Shown in pieces: positions 1-5,907 of a stretch of 8,318 nt of DNA. The position numbers were made by a program, and so were the translations under genes. The notes under the pieces were generated by a model, which was not told the origin of the DNA, ran no database searches, and saw nothing but the letters and a program-made list of their open reading frames with translations. How positions within the stretch are numbered: position 1 is the first letter of the stretch; each line of letters begins with the position of its first letter. This DNA comes from UBA4416 sp043719555 (lineage in GTDB: Bacteria; Bacteroidota; Bacteroidia; B-17B0; Aurantibacillaceae), in NCBI GenBank assembly GCA_043719555.1, contig JAYSTR010000166.1:1-8318 (forward strand), read 5' to 3'.

Positions 1-10
1 TTTAACTATA

Positions 11-232
11 GTGAGAGATCTTATTTGGACAATAATTGTTATTTGGCTGGTATGGAAAATAATAGCTGCCTTTAAATCTAATACAAAACAACAACCCTCA
101 AATGCAAACTCAAACTTTGATGGACACACAAGAGAGGGTGAAGTAAAAATTGATAACTTTAATAAAAACGGTCGTCAATCTAAATACAATCCGAGTGATG
201 CTGAATTTGTAGATTACGAAGAAGTTAAGTAA
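11..232 (+). CDS. DUF4834-like small membrane protein (start uncertain, possibly 5' partial)
   Basis: A 73-residue protein with one hydrophobic segment at about residues 4-20 (IWTIIVIWLVWKIIAAF), a polar Asn/Gln-rich linker and an acidic C-terminal tail (AEFVDYEEVK). This layout, membrane anchor followed by a basic/polar stretch and a conserved (Y/F)VDYEE-type end, matches the DUF4834 family of Bacteroidota, whose function is unknown. The start used here is GTG at 11. The frame stays open upstream to the window edge (codons at 2-10 are not stops), so the true start could lie outside the window. The stop overlaps the next ATG by one base (TAATG), implying co-translation with the barrel protein downstream. 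Confidence 0.7.
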   Translation: MRDLIWTIIVIWLVWKIIAAFKSNTKQQPSNANSNFDGHTREGEVKIDNFNKNGRQSKYNPSDAEFVDYEEVK

Positions 233-798
233 TGAAATTATTTTATCTCATCATACTGTATGGATTAACGCTAAACGTTTCGTTTGGCCAAGATACAACG
301 GTGGTTTATAAAAAACCTACGCGCGATGCTCCTAAAAAAGAATTCGAATCCTTTGAAGATCGTTTGTATTATGGGGGTAATGTTGGTGCAAGTTTTGGCA
401 CAACCACTTTTTTAAATTTATCACCCTTAATTGGTTGTAAAATCACGAAAGATTTTTCGATGGGTATAGGTGCTATTTATAATTATTATAGCACATCTAT
501 TTATGGCCAAAAATATACGACGTCAATTTATGGAGGTAGTACTTTTGCTCGCTATAATGTATTAGAAAATTTGTTTTTACAAGCGGGTATTGATCATATT
601 AATGTGCCCGACTATTATAATTACACCAAGCTAGATAGTAGAATTTGGATTGATAATGTTTTAGTTGGAGGTGGTTACAAACAAAGCATTGGCGGAAACG
701 CAAATATGATTGCAATGATTTTTTATAATTTAAATCAAACGCAGTATTCTCCAAATAGAAATCCAATTATACAAATTGGATTTAATGTCGGGTTATAA
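232..798 (+). CDS. Predicted outer-membrane beta-barrel protein
   Basis: A 188-residue protein with a signal peptide of about 19 residues (hydrophobic stretch LFYLIILYGLTL, likely cleavage after VSFG before QD). After a charged linker (about residues 25-45) the rest is a series of alternating polar/hydrophobic, Gly- and Tyr-rich segments, for example YYGGNVGASFG, FSMGIGAIYNYY and GGSTFARYNV, typical of transmembrane beta strands. The last strand, IIQIGFNVGL, is a plausible barrel-closing strand. The length suits an 8-stranded barrel. The protein probably sits in the outer membrane; no catalytic motif is visible and the specific role is unknown. It starts within the stop of the preceding small membrane protein gene, so the two are probably one transcription unit. 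It ends 23 bp from the convergent thiF with no clear terminator hairpin between them. Confidence 0.75.
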   Translation: MKLFYLIILYGLTLNVSFGQDTTVVYKKPTRDAPKKEFESFEDRLYYGGNVGASFGTTTFLNLSPLIGCKITKDFSMGIGAIYNYYSTSIYGQKYTTSIYGGSTFARYNVLENLFLQAGIDHINVPDYYNYTKLDSRIWIDNVLVGGGYKQSIGGNANMIAMIFYNLNQTQYSPNRNPIIQIGFNVGL

Positions 799-821
799 AT
801 TCTATTTATTAGATAGCTTAC

Positions 822-1541
822 TTAAAATTTAATCTTTCTAATTCCCCAGTGTAAGGTTTCCACTATTAATAATTGGTTTGCCAACACAGGTAATCCAATT
901 ATTAATTTTAATGTTTCTAAAGCCATCATAGAACCTATGGTTGCTGGCAAAGCACCAAGCACTCCATTTTCATCACAATTAGGCACATCTTCTGGATTAG
1001 GCGATTCAGGGAAAATATCACGTAAGTTTTTACTTCCATTTACATTAAATACAGAAAGTTGTCCCTCAAATTTTAAGATGCTACCATACACTAATGGCTT
1101 ATTTAATTTTACACATACATCATTTACTAAATAACGTGTATGAAAATTATCAGAGCCATCAACTATAATTTCAAATTGAGAAATAATTCTTTCAGCACTT
1201 TCTTCGCGTAATAATTCATTAAAAGAAATAATAGAAATGTGTGGATATTGCTTCGTTAATTTTTCTTGTGCAATAAGCGCTTTGTGTTTACCAATATCAT
1301 CAATGCCATATAATATCTGACGATGCAAATTATGTACTTCAATAACATCAAAATCAACAATGCCAATAGTACCAACACCACACGATGTTAGGTATTGTAG
1401 AATAGGGCAACCTAAGCCACCTGCTCCTATTACTAATACTTTCGCTTGATTAATTTTTTGTTGTCCAACAGCTCCAATTTCTTCAACCATCATTTGGCGA
1501 CTGAATAAGGCTAAACTATTTGTTTTTAAATTTTGCATCAT
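822..1541 (-). CDS. thiF: ThiS adenylyltransferase ThiF (HesA/MoeB/ThiF family E1-like enzyme)
   Basis: A 239-residue cytoplasmic enzyme that adenylates the C-terminal glycine of ThiS with ATP, the first step in loading sulfur for thiazole synthesis. Visible landmarks are the arginine of the FSRQ motif (R15), the nucleotide-binding loop GAGGLG (39-44), the DFD...NLHRQ segment (63-75), lysine 87, and the DGSDNFHTR segment with the catalytic-type aspartate D131. A cysteine in PNCDENG (C189) lies near where family members have their conserved cysteine. The CxxC pairs that bind zinc in E. coli ThiF and MoeB are absent: the first is replaced by SKNLRDIFP and the protein ends at IRKIKF before the second. 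There is no C-terminal rhodanese domain. It is the last gene of the operon, 11 bp after thiH. MoeB is an alternative name by homology, but the operon and the presence of thiS favour ThiF. Confidence 0.92.
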   Translation of the reverse strand: MMQNLKTNSLALFSRQMMVEEIGAVGQQKINQAKVLVIGAGGLGCPILQYLTSCGVGTIGIVDFDVIEVHNLHRQILYGIDDIGKHKALIAQEKLTKQYPHISIISFNELLREESAERIISQFEIIVDGSDNFHTRYLVNDVCVKLNKPLVYGSILKFEGQLSVFNVNGSKNLRDIFPESPNPEDVPNCDENGVLGALPATIGSMMALETLKLIIGLPVLANQLLIVETLHWGIRKIKF

Positions 1542-1552
1542 CTGTATTTTAT

Positions 1553-2665
1553 TTAAATAGATAAAGCATTATCCCAATCTTTCCAAACTGCTTCATAACC
1601 TTTTGATTTAATTAAATTAGAAATCGTTTCGGCATTTCGTTCATCGCTAATCTCAAATTGTTCTAATGATTCAGGTTCAACAGCATAACCACCTGGATTT
1701 GTTTTAGAACCAGCACTCATACTTGTTACACCTAAAGGAATAATATTGTTTCGTAAATTTTCTGATTCGCGCGTAGAAATAGATAACTCCACATCTTCGC
1801 TAAATAAACGATACGCACATAACAATTGCACTAATTCTTTATCCGTTACAATGACGTTAGGCTCTATAATCCCTTCCGCAGGTCTCATCCGCGGAAACGA
1901 AATAGAATATTTTGTTTGCCAATATGTTTTTTGTAAATAATCTAAATGCAAAGCGCAAAAAAATGAATCAACTCTCCAATCCTCAAGTCCCAGCAAAACT
2001 CCTATACCTATTTTATGAATGCCAGATTCCCCCACTCTATCTGGAGTTTCAAGTCTATAATCAAAATTTGATTTTTTTCCTTTGGGATGATATTGTTTGT
2101 ATACTTCCTTATGATATGTTTCTTGATATACTAAAATAGAATACACGCCTGCTTCATGTAGCTCTTGATATTCATTAACATCCAGTGGCTGAACCTCTAT
2201 AGAAATATTTGAAAAATGTGCTTTGATTAATTTAATTGCATTTTTAAAATAAGACACATGCACTGTATGATTAGCTTCGCCAGTCACTAATAAAATGTGA
2301 TTAAAGCCTTGCCCTTTAATAAATTCAACTTCTTTTAAAATTTCAGCATCTGTTAATGTTTTACGTTTTACTTTATTATCTAAACTAAAACCACAATACG
2401 TGCAAATATTATTACACTCATTGCTTAAATACATAGGAGCATACATCTGTATTGTTTTTCCAAAACGTTTAGTAGTAAGCTCATTACTGATGCTCGCCAT
2501 TTGTTCGATATATGGAATCGCAGCAGGAGAAATAAGCGCTTTAAAATCTTCTATCGTACGTTTTTTGGCCAATAACGCTTGTTCTACATCCTTTACTGTT
2601 TTGGAGTAGATAGATGTTTTTTGTTCATCCCAATTATACGTATCAAATATGTTTTTAAAATTCAT
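1553..2665 (-). CDS. thiH: 2-iminoacetate synthase ThiH (radical SAM)
   Basis: A 370-residue radical-SAM enzyme that cleaves tyrosine to dehydroglycine (2-iminoacetate) and p-cresol, supplying the C-N unit for the thiazole made by ThiG. The [4Fe-4S] ligand motif CxxxCxxC is intact as C84, C88 and C91 (CNNICTYC), at nearly the same position as in E. coli ThiH. Further family signatures are the LLVTGEANH segment, the VQPL strand, ETYHKEVYKQYHPKGKK and the FPRMRPA segment near residue 265. The C-terminal SMSAGSKTNPGGY segment is also typical. The length is close to the usual 370-380. ThiH works without oxygen, in contrast to the glycine oxidase ThiO, which is not seen here. It is separated from thiG by the GxxExxY unit and is followed 11 bp later by thiF. 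Confidence 0.97.
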   Translation of the reverse strand: MNFKNIFDTYNWDEQKTSIYSKTVKDVEQALLAKKRTIEDFKALISPAAIPYIEQMASISNELTTKRFGKTIQMYAPMYLSNECNNICTYCGFSLDNKVKRKTLTDAEILKEVEFIKGQGFNHILLVTGEANHTVHVSYFKNAIKLIKAHFSNISIEVQPLDVNEYQELHEAGVYSILVYQETYHKEVYKQYHPKGKKSNFDYRLETPDRVGESGIHKIGIGVLLGLEDWRVDSFFCALHLDYLQKTYWQTKYSISFPRMRPAEGIIEPNVIVTDKELVQLLCAYRLFSEDVELSISTRESENLRNNIIPLGVTSMSAGSKTNPGGYAVEPESLEQFEISDERNAETISNLIKSKGYEAVWKDWDNALSI

Positions 2666-2674
2666 TTTTTAGCT

Positions 2675-2702
2675 CTCGCAGATTTCACAGATTAGCACAG
2701 AT
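2675..2702 (+). repeat. 28-bp dispersed repeat, copy 1 (left arm beside the GxxExxY gene)
   Basis: This copy has three units (CGCAGAT, CACAGAT, CACAGAT) at offsets 2, 11 and 21 within the 28 bp. Read on the plus strand it matches copy 2 (3097-3124, read on the minus strand) at 23 of the last 26 positions, so the two form an inverted pair pointing inward. It lies between the thiH start and the GxxExxY stop codon, which follows after only 2 bp. It is clearly a member of the same family as the copies at 5268, 5329 and 7783. Confidence 0.85.
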
Positions 2703-2704
2703 TT

Positions 2705-3085
2705 TTAATATAAACCATTTGCAATTCTAATAATTGAATCAGAAATACAATCTGAATTAAAATTCACTAATATTCCTAGCCGTTTATCTGTTAGTTTTAA
2801 ATAGGTTAATAATTGTTTGTGAAATACGGGTGTTAACTTCTCTACTGATTTAATTTCTATTATTACTTTATCATTAACTAATAGATCTAATTTGAAACCC
2901 AATTCCAATTTAATGTTTTCATAAAATACAGGAACTTCAACCTGACTTTTAACTTCTAACTCATCTTTTGATAATTCATATTTTAGGGCTGCTTCATAAA
3001 CAGATTCTAATAATCCTGGGCCAAGATTATTATACACTTTAAAGATAGCACCTCTTACTTTATATGAAATATCATTTTCTATCAT
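2705..3085 (-). CDS. GxxExxY protein (PD-(D/E)XK nuclease-like fold)
   Basis: A 126-residue protein with the defining motif G24-L-L-E27-S-V-Y30 in the first helix. It also carries a PD-(D/E)XK-like core: D67 in the strand FKLDLLV, then E77-I-K79 in VIIEIKSV, spaced as expected for this nuclease fold. A later helix (HKQLLTYLKL, 89-98) followed by the strand LGILVNFN completes the usual family layout. The biological role of the family is unknown, and nuclease activity is suggested by fold only. The gene has no known part in thiamine synthesis, yet it lies in the same direction inside the thi operon between thiG and thiH. It is bracketed by inverted 28-bp repeats, and its stop codon lies 2 bp from one of them. 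Base composition resembles its neighbours, so there is no compositional sign of recent foreign origin. Confidence 0.9.
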   Translation of the reverse strand: MIENDISYKVRGAIFKVYNNLGPGLLESVYEAALKYELSKDELEVKSQVEVPVFYENIKLELGFKLDLLVNDKVIIEIKSVEKLTPVFHKQLLTYLKLTDKRLGILVNFNSDCISDSIIRIANGLY

Positions 3086-3096
3086 TCTTTACTTCT

Positions 3097-3124
3097 ATCT
3101 GCGATTATCTGTGAAATCTGCGCG
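3097..3124 (-). repeat. 28-bp dispersed repeat, copy 2 (right arm beside the GxxExxY gene)
   Basis: On the minus strand this reads as three units, CGCAGAT, CACAGAT and CGCAGAT, with the same offsets as copy 1. It is the inverted partner of 2675-2702. It lies 11 bp upstream of the GxxExxY start codon and 7 bp downstream of the thiG stop codon, so it makes up most of the leader between the two genes. Confidence 0.85.
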
Positions 3125-3131
3125 AAACAAT

Positions 3132-3896
3132 TTAGTCATTTAAAAAACTTGTTAAAGGACTCGTTGCTGATGCTCTATGATTTACTTTTGACAAACCAGC
3201 TTCATACGCCATTCGTCCTGCTAGTACTGCGTTTTTAAAAGCAATTGCCATTTGTATAGAATTGTTAGATGATGCGATAGCTGTATTAACTAGAACGGCA
3301 TCTGCCCCCATCTCCATTGCTTTAGCTGCATGAGAAGGAGCTCCAATACCTGCATCCACAATAACTGGCACTTTACTTTGCTCAATTATTATTTCTAAAA
3401 AATCTTCTGTCTTTAATCCTTTATTACTGCCAATAGGCGAACCTAGTGGCATTACAGCTGCTGTTCCAGCATCTTCTAAACGCTTGCATAAAACGGGATC
3501 AGCATGAATGTACGGCAATACGATAAATCCAAGCTTCGCTAATTCTTCAGTCGCTTTTAAAGTTTCAATAGGATCTGGCATTAAGTAACGAGGATCTGGA
3601 TGAATTTCTAATTTAATCCAATTTGTTTCTAAAGCTTCTCTTGCCAGTTGCGCTGCAAACACCGCTTCCTTAGCATTACGAACCCCAGATGTATTAGGCC
3701 ATAATTTCACATTCGCTTTTCTCAAAGCATCTATTAAATCATCACTTGGAGCATCTGTATCAATACGTTTTAAAGCAACTGTTACCATTTCTGAACCTGA
3801 GGCAATAATCGATTCGTACATTTCCTGACTAGAACCGTATTTACCGCTTCCTAAAAACAAACGTGATGTAAATTCTTTATCGGCAATTTTAAGCAT
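3132..3896 (-). CDS. thiG: Thiazole synthase ThiG
   Basis: A 254-residue TIM-barrel enzyme that condenses 1-deoxy-D-xylulose 5-phosphate, dehydroglycine and ThiS thiocarboxylate into the thiazole phosphate moiety. The Schiff-base lysine is visible as K95 in WIKLEIHPD. Other family markers are the start FTSRLFLGSGKY, the segment LPNTSG-like LWPNTSG (65-71), MPLGSPIGSNKGL, and the phosphate-binding VDAGIGAPSHAAKAMEMGADAVLVNTAI (only key blocks quoted: VDAGIGAPSHA, GADAVLVNTAI). The length is normal. Its ATG lies inside the end of thiE (8-bp overlap, CATGCTTAA), so translation is probably coupled. It works with ThiH, and the GxxExxY unit now separates the two genes. Confidence 0.98.
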   Translation of the reverse strand: MLKIADKEFTSRLFLGSGKYGSSQEMYESIIASGSEMVTVALKRIDTDAPSDDLIDALRKANVKLWPNTSGVRNAKEAVFAAQLAREALETNWIKLEIHPDPRYLMPDPIETLKATEELAKLGFIVLPYIHADPVLCKRLEDAGTAAVMPLGSPIGSNKGLKTEDFLEIIIEQSKVPVIVDAGIGAPSHAAKAMEMGADAVLVNTAIASSNNSIQMAIAFKNAVLAGRMAYEAGLSKVNHRASATSPLTSFLND

Positions 3897-4515
3897 GGTA
3901 TAAAATTTTATTAATTTCTTTTACTAAATGTTCTTTATTATTTGAGTTGGTAATAAGTCCTGAAACCGCAAAACCATAAACTCCAGTATTTATAACAGAT
4001 TCAATATCATTTAATTCAATTCCTCCAATAGCATATACAGGAGTGTTTAAATGTTCGGCTTTCATTTTTTGAATAATAATTGCATAACCATCTACTCCCA
4101 AAACAGGACTTAATTTTTCTTTAGTTGTTGTAAAACGAAATGGACCAAGTCCAATATAATCAACTCCTTCGGCGCAACGTTGTTGAATATGCTCAAAAGT
4201 GTTAGCTGTGCCTCCAATAATTTTATGTGGAATTATCTTTTTAGCTTCTACTATACTCATATCATCTAAACCCAAATGAAGCGCGTTAGCATTACACGCT
4301 TTTGCAACAAATACATTATCATTAATAATTAATTGCGCATTAAATTTTTCACATAATTCTTTTGCTTTAATAGCAGACTCTATATAACGATCATTCGAAC
4401 TGTTTTTTAATCTCAATTGAATTAATTGAACACCTGCATTTAATACAGATTCTATACTCTCGATATGAGCCTCAGGAGTTGAGCCTTGAGATATGTATTG
4501 TAATTTAGGCAACAT
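3889..4515 (-). CDS. thiE: Thiamine phosphate synthase ThiE
   Basis: A 208-residue TIM-barrel enzyme that joins HMP-PP and thiazole phosphate to give thiamine phosphate. Family motifs in order: QLRLKN (33-38), the metal/pyrophosphate motif INDN (64-67), HLGLDD (80-85), the flexible loop GPFRFTTTKEKLSP (124-137 region) and AIGGI (162-166). The INDN and TTTK elements argue that this is the catalytically competent ThiE of the two ThiE-fold proteins in the operon. The start overlaps the end of thiD by 11 bp, and the end overlaps thiG by 8 bp, so thiD-thiE-thiG form a translationally coupled block. Confidence 0.95.
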   Translation of the reverse strand: MLPKLQYISQGSTPEAHIESIESVLNAGVQLIQLRLKNSSNDRYIESAIKAKELCEKFNAQLIINDNVFVAKACNANALHLGLDDMSIVEAKKIIPHKIIGGTANTFEHIQQRCAEGVDYIGLGPFRFTTTKEKLSPVLGVDGYAIIIQKMKAEHLNTPVYAIGGIELNDIESVINTGVYGFAVSGLITNSNNKEHLVKEINKILYHA

Positions 4516-5260
4516 GATAGGCTAATAAATTTGAGTTACTACTTAAAATGGTTTCAATATATTTTTTTGCTTTTACACAAGCTGTTTCTAAATTATTTCC
4601 CAGTGCTAAATCTGCTGTGATAGCAGATGATAAAATACAGCCCGAGCCATGCTTAGGATATTTATTAAATTTTGTTTGTTCTTCGATTCTAATTATTTGA
4701 TGGTTATTAAACAAAAAATCTACGCCTTCATTTTCATTACTATGTCCACCTTTTAACAAAACAGCACAATAGTTAGATAAGTATTCAGCGGCGTTTTTCT
4801 CATCATCCAAGCCAGATAATTTTTTTGCTTCAATTGTATTTGGTGTAATTACATCTATCGTTTTTAAAACATCTATCAATTTAATTTTATCTAAATTATC
4901 CATAAAATTAAATCCACTTGAAGCCGCTAAAACAGTATCCCAAACAATTGTAATACGAGTATTTTGTTGTTTTAAAAACGTTACCACATTGTGTAATGTC
5001 TGTAAGTTTTCTATAATGCCTATCTTAACAAAATCAATCGTGTATTTATCCGTTAACGTTTTTATGTGATTAATAATATCATCACTTGATAACCAATTTA
5101 CAGAAACAAACTTATCTTCTGTTTGGTTTGTAATAGATGTATTAACCGCCATTCCCAAACACTGATGCTGCTCAAACGTTTTAACATCAGCTAAAACACC
5201 AGCGCCACCACAAGGATCAAATCCTGCAATGCTTAAAACTATTGGGCGGTTGTAACTCAT
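4505..5260 (-). CDS. thiD: Hydroxymethylpyrimidine (phospho)kinase ThiD
   Basis: A 251-residue ribokinase-fold kinase that phosphorylates HMP-P (and usually HMP) to HMP-PP for ThiE. The N-terminal signature GFDPCGGAGV (13-22) is the family's substrate-binding glycine-rich segment. VKIGII, followed by VWDTVLAASSG (103-113 region), matches the conserved VKxGM and VxDPVMxxxSG blocks. HGSGC (204-208) is the anion-hole and catalytic segment near the C-terminus. There is no fused ThiE or TenA domain. Its end overlaps thiE by 11 bp. Upstream it is separated from the TenI-like gene by 38 bp, most of which is repeat copy 3, so translation probably starts independently here. Confidence 0.96.
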   Translation of the reverse strand: MSYNRPIVLSIAGFDPCGGAGVLADVKTFEQHQCLGMAVNTSITNQTEDKFVSVNWLSSDDIINHIKTLTDKYTIDFVKIGIIENLQTLHNVVTFLKQQNTRITIVWDTVLAASSGFNFMDNLDKIKLIDVLKTIDVITPNTIEAKKLSGLDDEKNAAEYLSNYCAVLLKGGHSNENEGVDFLFNNHQIIRIEEQTKFNKYPKHGSGCILSSAITADLALGNNLETACVKAKKYIETILSSNSNLLAYHVA

Positions 5261-5267
5261 TTTATTT

Positions 5268-5295
5268 CTCGCTGATTTCGCAAATTGACACAGAT
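5268..5295 (+). repeat. 28-bp dispersed repeat, copy 3 (thiD/tenI-like gap)
   Basis: The three units read CGCTGAT, CGCAAAT and CACAGAT at the family's 9- and 10-bp steps, making this the most diverged of the purely intergenic copies. It begins 8 bp upstream of the thiD start codon and ends 3 bp from the stop codon of the TenI-like gene. Copy 4, in the opposite orientation, begins 33 bp further on. The outer ends of the two arms (CTCGC and GCGAG) are complementary, so the transcript could fold here. Confidence 0.75.
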
Positions 5296-5298
5296 TTT

Positions 5299-5907
5299 TT
5301 ATTTTATAACTCTTTTTATTTGCCTTGCTTCTGCGAATTTCTGCGCTATCTGCGAGAACTTTTTTATAGGAGCTTCATTATTCCACACCGAACCCAACAA
5401 TGCAATTCCATCAAAACCCCTATCAAACGCTACTGAACAATTGCTTTCATTTATACCGCCAAGGGCTATTAACTTAGCATCTGTTTTTTGCTTCGCAGAT
5501 AAATCAAATTGTTGCGCTTCATAATCAGGTTTAGAAATACTATCAAACACTGGACTTAAAAAAGCATAACTAAAATGTTCCGACAAATTATTAAAGCTAT
5601 CGATGGAGTGAATAGACGTAGACAATATGTTTTCGTTTACCGAAAAATCAGTTTCTGTTAATTGTTTACGACTAGCCTCTGTATAATGCAAACGATTTAT
5701 ACCAAAACTTTTTGCTAAGTAATGATGACTATGCAACGCTATTTTAGAATAATGTTCTGGTTTTATTTCTTGCAACAACAATACTAATTCTTGTGAGGAA
5801 CTTTCAGGCTTACGCAAATGAAATACCGACAACCCCTCATCAAACAATTGATTGATGAGGGATGCCTCGTTTGTAATAGGCGTAGGACTTGAAATAACAA
5901 TGACCAT
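5299..5907 (-). CDS. ThiE/TenI-like protein, probable thiazole tautomerase
   Basis: A 202-residue TIM-barrel protein homologous to ThiE, with FHLRKP (29-34), LHYTE (73-77), FLSPVFDSISKPDY (116-129) and ALGGI (148-152). Where ThiE has INDN this protein has ALHSHH, and the TTTK loop is replaced by SISKPDY. It therefore probably lacks thiamine phosphate synthase activity. B. subtilis TenI, a ThiE homologue of this sort, aromatises the ThiG product, and that is the most likely role here (inference). Its ATG overlaps the thiC stop by one base (TAATG). The last 18 residues, SQIAQKFAEARQIKRVIK, begin where repeat copy 4 begins, so the C-terminal tail looks acquired from a repeat insertion that also provided a new stop codon. 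Confidence 0.85.
   Translation of the reverse strand: MVIVISSPTPITNEASLINQLFDEGLSVFHLRKPESSSQELVLLLQEIKPEHYSKIALHSHHYLAKSFGINRLHYTEASRKQLTETDFSVNENILSTSIHSIDSFNNLSEHFSYAFLSPVFDSISKPDYEAQQFDLSAKQKTDAKLIALGGINESNCSVAFDRGFDGIALLGSVWNNEAPIKKFSQIAQKFAEARQIKRVIK
5329..5356 (-). repeat. 28-bp dispersed repeat, copy 4, inside the coding sequence of the TenI-like gene
   Basis: On the minus strand the three units read CGCAGAT, CGCAGAA and CGCAGAA with the same offsets as the other copies; it matches copy 2 at 21 of 28 positions. It is translated in frame as roughly SQIAQKFAE, near the end of the TenI-like protein. It faces copy 3 across 33 bp, giving a compact inverted pair spanning 5268-5356. The reading frame passes through this arm and ends in the spacer between the arms. 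Confidence 0.75.

Larger units (their letters stand above)
2675..3124 (-). mobile_element. Candidate 450-bp mobile or mobilised unit: GxxExxY gene between inverted 28-bp repeats
   Basis: The unit consists of an inward-facing inverted repeat pair (2675-2702 and 3097-3124) with the GxxExxY open reading frame filling almost all of the 394 bp between them. Removing it would leave thiG and thiH about 16 bp apart, in line with the tight spacing elsewhere in the operon (thiH-thiF is 11 bp). This suggests an insertion into a previously continuous thiG-thiH junction. No target-site duplication is evident at the ends, and the encoded protein is not a recognised transposase, so mobility is inferred from layout alone. 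Alternatively, the repeats could be an independently spreading intergenic family that happens to flank the gene. Confidence 0.4.

Noticed and set aside
799..821. Terminator between the convergent barrel-protein gene and thiF
   Set aside because: Only a 4-bp pairing (CTAT/ATAG) without a T-tract is visible, too weak to call.
937..1134. Plus-strand open reading frame opposite thiF
   Set aside because: Shadow of the thiF coding strand; no start context or family likeness.
1912..2139. Plus-strand open reading frame of 75 codons
   Set aside because: It lies entirely antisense to the strongly conserved radical-SAM gene thiH and has no recognisable features.
2705..3085. GxxExxY protein as a thiamine pathway enzyme or a defence nuclease
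   Set aside because: The family has no thiamine link, its place in the operon is better explained by insertion, and there are no defence partner genes nearby.
5242..5524. Two plus-strand open frames across the thiD/tenI-like junction
   Set aside because: They cross the repeat pair and the antisense of the TenI-like gene; their length is explained by chance in AT-rich sequence.
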